Assembly (NCBI GenBank): GCA_022647725.1
Contig: JALCLG010000001.1
Coordinates: 1,590,001-1,654,000, forward strand
Direction: 5' to 3'
Length of the DNA stretch: 64,000 nucleotides
DNA from: Bacilli bacterium
GTDB lineage: Bacteria; Bacillota_I; Bacilli_A; RFN20; CAG-288
The position numbers were made by a program, and so were the translations under genes. The notes under the pieces are model-generated. The model was not told the origin of the DNA. It saw only the letters and a list, made by a program, of their open reading frames with translations, and did no database searches. Shown piece by piece: positions 59,551 through 64,000 of this stretch. Numbering within the stretch: position 1 is the first letter of the stretch; each line of letters starts with the position of its first letter.

Positions 59551-62500
59551 ATGAAAAAAAACAATTCAGGCCGGAAGCATAACCCAGATGGTTTTTGGTC
59601 GAAGTTCTGCAACTTCAGTCCCCGGTGCGTGGGCTGGAAGAAAGCGACCCTGACTTGGTCGCTGCTTTTCTTAACATCCGCAGTTGCTGTGGGACCTATC
59701 ATTGCCTTTACCACCAGTTGCAATCACCAGGAAAAAACTGCCTTCGATCTTAGCAGCATTGTCTTCAATGATTCTTCCTTTGTCTATGATGGATACAAAC
59801 ATTCCATTTACCTCAATGGACAGTTACCTGAGGGACTTTCGGTCTCTTACATTAATAACGAACAAACCGAAGTTGGCACCTATCGCGTCACGGCGAAGTA
59901 TCTGGCTTCCGATACCAACGCCTATATCACTCCGGAACCTGTCTCAGCCACGATGACCATCGTCCAGGCCAACATCTCCGGCATCTCCTTTGTCGGCAAA
60001 TCCGTGACCTATGATGGCCAGCCTCACTCCTTGGAAATCATGGGCACTCTTCCGGAAGGCGTCAGTGTCACCTATTCCGGGAATGAAGTCACCGAAGCCG
60101 GGACCCATGACGTTGTCGCTCATTTTGTTTCCAACAATCCCGATTATGTCGCTTTGCCGGATATGCGTGCTTCCCTGACCATCAAGAAGGCCCGCTATGA
60201 TCTGTCGGCTCTTTCTTTCAACTCTTATTCCTGCACCTATGACGGCGAAATCCATTCCCTTCAGGTTGAAGGCACCCTCCCAGAGGGCGTCAGCGTCAGT
60301 TATTTGAATAACAATCAGACCAATGCCGGATCCTATCTGGTGACGGCTCGCTTCTTAGGTGACTCCGATAACTATGAGACCATTCCGGATCTGACGGCTT
60401 CCCTGACTATCTCCAAGGCTTCCGTCAAGGGAATCTCCTTTGCCGGTCAGACGGTCGACTACGATGGTAACGAACATGCTTTGGCTATCTCCGGAACCTT
60501 GCCTGAGGGTGTCAGCGTCAGCTACTCCAACAACGCCCAGAAGGCTGCAGGCACCTACACGGTGACCGCCCATTTCGATGATCCGAAAGGCAACTATGTT
60601 CTTCCGGATCTTACGGCTACCCTTACCATCCGTAAAGCCCTGTATGATTTCTCCGGCATTTCCTTCCCGGATCTCTCCACCACCTATGATGGCAATCCTC
60701 ATTCCCTGTCTCTCTTGGGTACGCTTCCTGCCGGAGTCAGCGTCAGTTATTCCGGCTCTCTCAGTCACACGGCAGCGGGATCCTACAACGTCACTGCTCA
60801 TTTCAGCTATGATTCCGCCAACTATGAGGCCATCCCAGACATGACCGCCACCTTGACCATCGCCAAGGCACCGGTTGCTGGCGTCTCCTTCTCGGGAATG
60901 ACAGCAGTCTATGACGGAACCGCCCATTCCCTGGCAATTCAAGGAACCCTTCCGGAAGGTATCACCGTCAGTTATTACAACAACAGTCAGACCGACGCCG
61001 GCACCTACACCGTGACCGCCCACTTCACCGATGCCAGCGGCAACTACGCCGCCCTTCCCGACATGACCGCCACTCTCACCATCCGCAAGGCCGTCTACGA
61101 CATGTCCGGAATCTCCTTCGCCGACGTCTCCGCCACCTATGACGGCAAGGACCATTCGCTGGCTATCAGCGGTACCCTTCCGGAAGGTGTCACTGTTCAC
61201 TATTCCGGACGCACCTCCTACAGCGCTGCCGGAACCTATCAGGTGACGGCCTCCTTTACCGGAGATTCCGCTAACTATGAGACGCTTGCTTCGATGACTG
61301 CGACCCTGACTATTTCCAAGGCTTCGGTCCAAGGCATCTCTTTTGCGGGAAAGACCGCCATCTATGATGGCACGGAGCATTCTTTAGCCATTACCGGCAC
61401 GCTTCCCAGCGGTGTCACCGTCAGTTATTCCAACAATGGTCAGACCAATGCCGGTTCCTATGTTGTCACTGCTCACTTCGATGATCCGGATGGGGATTAT
61501 ACGCTTCCGGATCTCACTGCCACTCTGACCATCCGCAAAGCCCATTATGATATGTCGGGAATCTCCTTTGCCGATGCCGCCGTCACCTATGACGGAACGG
61601 CTCACTCTTTAGCCATCAGCGGGACTCTTCCCACAGGTGTCTCTGTATCTTATGTTGGCAACGGCGATACCAAAGCCGGGACCTATCAGGTGACCGCCTC
61701 CTTTGAAGGAGACAGTCTTAACTATGAACCGATTCCGTCCATGACCGCCAACCTAATCATCAACAAGGCAACCTTAAGCCTTTCCCTTGTCGGCAATACC
61801 GTTGTCTATGACGGCACCGCTCATTCGCTCTCCCTCAGCGGAGATCTTCCGATGGGTGTCTTCGTGTCGTATACCAACAATGGTCAGATCAATGCCGGCA
61901 CCTATCTCGTGACTGCTCATTTCACGGATGCCAGCGGGGATTATGTTCCGCTTCCGGATATGACGGCAACCCTCACCATCCGCAAAGCGGTTTATGACAT
62001 GTCTGCCGTCTCCTTTGCCGATGTTTCCGCCACCTATGATGGCAATGGGCATTCTCTGGCTGTTTCCGGAAATCTTCCGACCGGAGTCACGGTCAGCTAT
62101 TCCGATTCCCTTACTCAGATCAATGCCGGTACCTACTCGGTGACGGCCTCCTTCCACGGCGATGCTGCCAACTATGAGAATATTGCCGACATGACGGCGA
62201 CTCTGACCATTGCCAAAGCCTCCGTGGAAGGCATCACCTTTGTCGGTCAGACCGTTGTCTATGATGGCCATTCTCATTCCTTGTCGATTAACGGATATTT
62301 CCCGGCTGGAGTAACTCTTAGCTATGTGAACAACGATCATATCAACGCAGGAACGTATACGGTGACGGCTCATTTCGATGACCCCAGTGGCAACTATAAT
62401 CTTCCGGATCTCAGTGCAACCCTGGTTATCAATAAGGCTACATATGATCTTACAGGCATCACCTTTGCGAATGCAGCCGTGACGTACGATGGCAATTCCC

Positions 62501-64000
62501 ATTCTTTGGCTATCGCCGGAACGCTGCCGACAGGCGTTACCGTGTCCTATTCGGGGAACGGCAACGTCCATGCAGGAACCTATGGAGTGACGGCTTCCTT
62601 CAGCGGAGACAGCCTCAACTATGAGCCGATTCCGGATAAGACGGCTAATCTGGTCATCAACAAAGCCTCCCTGACCCTTTCTCTTTCGGGAAAGAGTGTT
62701 GTCTATGATGGGTCGGCTCACTCCCTGGAAGTCAGTGGCTTCCTCCCGTCGGGGGTTGTGGTTTCCTATACCAACAACGGTCAGACCAATGCCGGAACCT
62801 ACACCGTGACGGCTTCGGTCGTGGATAATACAGGCAATTACTTAGCGGTGGCGGATATGTCAGCCAATCTGGTGATTCAGAAGGCGGACTATGATCTGTC
62901 TTCCGTTTCCTTCAATGATACCTCCGTTACCTATGATGGCACCGCACATTCCTTGACAATCAATGGTACTCTTCCTAGCGGAGTAAGCGTTTCTTATGAT
63001 AAAGCAACTTCCTACACCAATGCCGGAACGTATCTTATTACTGCCAGCTTCCAAGGCGATACGGTTAACCACAATCCGATAGCCGATAAGTCAGCTACCC
63101 TGACTATCAGCAAGGCGCCTTTGGATATGATGTCTTTCAGCGGTTCGACCTTCACTTATGATGGAACTGCCCATTCGCTTGCCGTGACCGGTTCGTTGCC
63201 GAGTGGAGTCAGTGTCTCCTATAGCAATAATGTTCAGACCAATGCCGGAACGTATACGGTGACCGCTCACTTCACGGATTCGACAGGTAACTATCTTGAG
63301 AGTGACCTGACTGCCAGCTTAGTCATCAACAAGGCCAGCTACGACATGTCTGGAATCACCTTTGAAAATGGTCAGGCTACCTATGATGGGACAGCCCATT
63401 CGCTGGCTATCTCCGGAACGCTGCCGACGGGTCTGACAGTATCCTATTCCGGAAACGGTGACATTAATGCCGGAACGTATTCCGTGACCGCCTCTTTTGC
63501 CGGAGATTCTCTCAATTACAACGCCATCGATAGTCTTACCGCTACCCTGGTTGTCAACAAAGCCAGTCTTTCAGGTATTGCCTTTGCTGATGGCACCGCG
63601 GATTATGACGGCTCGACGCATGCCTTGGCTATCACCGGAACCTTGCCGGAAGGCGTGAGCGTTGCTTATGCCAACAATGATCAGACGGAAGCCGGTGCCT
63701 ATACCATAACGGCTACTTTCACGGATTCGACAGGCAATTATTCCGTTCCTAATCCGATGAGTGCTGTCTTGACGATATACCGGGTTTATACCGGCCTTAC
63801 CTTTGCGGATGCCACTGCCACTTATGATGGGACGGCCCATTCGCTTGCTGTTTCCGGAACCTTGCCGGATGGCATTTCGGTGGCTTATAGCAATAATGGC
63901 CAGACGGATGTCGGAACCTATACGGTGACGGCCACTTTCAGTGGGACGAACCCGAATTATTATCGGGTAAACACCATGACGGCCACCTTGACGGTTGCCA
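59551..64000 (+). CDS. Giant MBG-repeat surface protein, 3' end beyond the window
   Basis: The frame is open from ATG 59551 through base 64000, more than 1480 codons. The N-terminus has a long basic region and a hydrophobic helix at about 33-53 ending in FTTSC, where Cys57 could be a lipidation site or simply follow an anchor. From about residue 66 come 19 repeats of about 77 residues with a YDGxxHSL motif, (T)LPxGVxVSY, NAGTYxVTAHF and a closing TATLTIxKA. This is an MBG-type beta-sandwich array expected outside the cell, probably adhesive or structural. It has its own promoter, apart from the first giant gene. Confidence 0.85.
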   Translation, partial: MKKNNSGRKHNPDGFWSKFCNFSPRCVGWKKATLTWSLLFLTSAVAVGPIIAFTTSCNHQEKTAFDLSSIVFNDSSFVYDGYKHSIYLNGQLPEGLSVSYINNEQTEVGTYRVTAKYLASDTNAYITPEPVSATMTIVQANISGISFVGKSVTYDGQPHSLEIMGTLPEGVSVTYSGNEVTEAGTHDVVAHFVSNNPDYVALPDMRASLTIKKARYDLSALSFNSYSCTYDGEIHSLQVEGTLPEGVSVSYLNNNQTNAGSYLVTARFLGDSDNYETIPDLTASLTISKASVKGISFAGQTVDYDGNEHALAISGTLPEGVSVSYSNNAQKAAGTYTVTAHFDDPKGNYVLPDLTATLTIRKALYDFSGISFPDLSTTYDGNPHSLSLLGTLPAGVSVSYSGSLSHTAAGSYNVTAHFSYDSANYEAIPDMTATLTIAKAPVAGVSFSGMTAVYDGTAHSLAIQGTLPEGITVSYYNNSQTDAGTYTVTAHFTDASGNYAALPDMTATLTIRKAVYDMSGISFADVSATYDGKDHSLAISGTLPEGVTVHYSGRTSYSAAGTYQVTASFTGDSANYETLASMTATLTISKASVQGISFAGKTAIYDGTEHSLAITGTLPSGVTVSYSNNGQTNAGSYVVTAHFDDPDGDYTLPDLTATLTIRKAHYDMSGISFADAAVTYDGTAHSLAISGTLPTGVSVSYVGNGDTKAGTYQVTASFEGDSLNYEPIPSMTANLIINKATLSLSLVGNTVVYDGTAHSLSLSGDLPMGVFVSYTNNGQINAGTYLVTAHFTDASGDYVPLPDMTATLTIRKAVYDMSAVSFADVSATYDGNGHSLAVSGNLPTGVTVSYSDSLTQINAGTYSVTASFHGDAANYENIADMTATLTIAKASVEGITFVGQTVVYDGHSHSLSINGYFPAGVTLSYVNNDHINAGTYTVTAHFDDPSGNYNLPDLSATLVINKATYDLTGITFANAAVTYDGNSHSLAIAGTLPTGVTVSYSGNGNVHAGTYGVTASFSGDSLNYEPIPDKTANLVINKASLTLSLSGKSVVYDGSAHSLEVSGFLPSGVVVSYTNNGQTNAGTYTVTASVVDNTGNYLAVADMSANLVIQKADYDLSSVSFNDTSVTYDGTAHSLTINGTLPSGVSVSYDKATSYTNAGTYLITASFQGDTVNHNPIADKSATLTISKAPLDMMSFSGSTFTYDGTAHSLAVTGSLPSGVSVSYSNNVQTNAGTYTVTAHFTDSTGNYLESDLTASLVINKASYDMSGITFENGQATYDGTAHSLAISGTLPTGLTVSYSGNGDINAGTYSVTASFAGDSLNYNAIDSLTATLVVNKASLSGIAFADGTADYDGSTHALAITGTLPEGVSVAYANNDQTEAGAYTITATFTDSTGNYSVPNPMSAVLTIYRVYTGLTFADATATYDGTAHSLAVSGTLPDGISVAYSNNGQTDVGTYTVTATFSGTNPNYYRVNTMTATLTVA
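59749..64000 (+). repeat. Tandem MBG repeats with two-module alternation
   Basis: Nineteen YDG motifs are visible. From the third on, units alternate strictly. One type ends in a D-D/T-x-(S/G)-GNY stretch followed by LPD; the other ends in GDS-x-NYE-x-IP and is preceded by YDMSGISF-like sequence. The real period is therefore a dyad of about 155 residues (about 465 nt). Units are much more alike than in the 8.4-14.8 kb protein, implying recent expansion. Confidence 0.85.

Noticed and set aside
61774..62721. Long minus-strand open frames opposite the repeat gene (also 60355-61380)
   Set aside because: They mirror the repeated plus-strand codons, have no SD and give low-complexity Gly/Arg/Ile repeats; shadows of the repeat protein.
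59749..64000. Regular repeats that could suggest a CRISPR array
   Set aside because: The repeats are in a single continuous reading frame with codon-level variation and a period of about 231 nt; there are no short identical repeats with unique spacers.

Overview
The window looks like a chromosomal segment of a Bacillota bacterium, probably a gut-type Bacilli or Erysipelotrichia lineage. This rests on mid GC content, Bacillota-style RNA regulation (a methionine T-box), MetNIQ and TrpXYZ-type transporters, an archaeal/eukaryotic-type ProRS, lipoprotein-type binding proteins and Shine-Dalgarno-led genes. TAA, TAG and TGA are all used as stops, so the code is standard. No rRNA operon, CRISPR array, phage or insertion sequence was found. 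Genus-level placement is inference.

Region 1 (1-14.8 kb) is a tight one-direction operon and the most unusual part of the window. It holds a gene of unknown function, a membrane-anchored degenerate AAA+ protein, two membrane-anchored McrB/AAA_5-like ATPases whose motor domains are almost identical and unusually GC-rich, a DUF2357-like coiled-coil protein between them, a membrane-anchored transglutaminase with an MBG-like C-terminus, and a 2113-residue protein built from about 21 MBG/YDG-type repeats. The operon ends at a strong terminator. A membrane ATPase system acting on a giant surface protein is a reasonable hypothesis but is not shown.

Region 2 (14.8-34 kb) is mainly transport and central metabolism. 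It contains an alpha/beta hydrolase, a glycerol-use operon (FAD dehydrogenase with an Fe-S tail, FAD/NAD oxidoreductase, DUF1667 protein, glycerol kinase), a large Ala/Ser-linker lipoprotein and a cupin. A TrpXYZ-like ABC operon follows, preceded by a 31-codon leader peptide with a Tyr/Phe run and a complete set of alternative hairpins, so it is probably a tyrosine-responsive transporter. Next come tRNA-Leu, a YgjP-type metallopeptidase, a SpoU methyltransferase, a second hydrolase, and a MetNIQ operon behind a Met T-box.

Region 3 (34-59.4 kb) carries housekeeping genes: rubredoxin, a deoxynucleoside kinase broken by an in-frame TAG, a queT transporter behind a structured leader, rarA, punA, dtd, mnmA, rpsU, tkt, a candidate 6S RNA, trmL, pepP, proS, a degenerate GGDEF-EAL protein, acpP, tRNA-Asn and tRNA-Glu, pgmB, a GPx, gpmA, guaD, a cyclophilin, holA, rpsT and deoC. 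Between pgmB and the GPx lies a cluster of broken genes (esterase, DASS transporter, LysR regulator) left by deletions.

Region 4 (59.5-64 kb) is a second giant repeat surface protein. It has 19 MBG-type repeats in a strict two-module alternation and runs off the end of the window.
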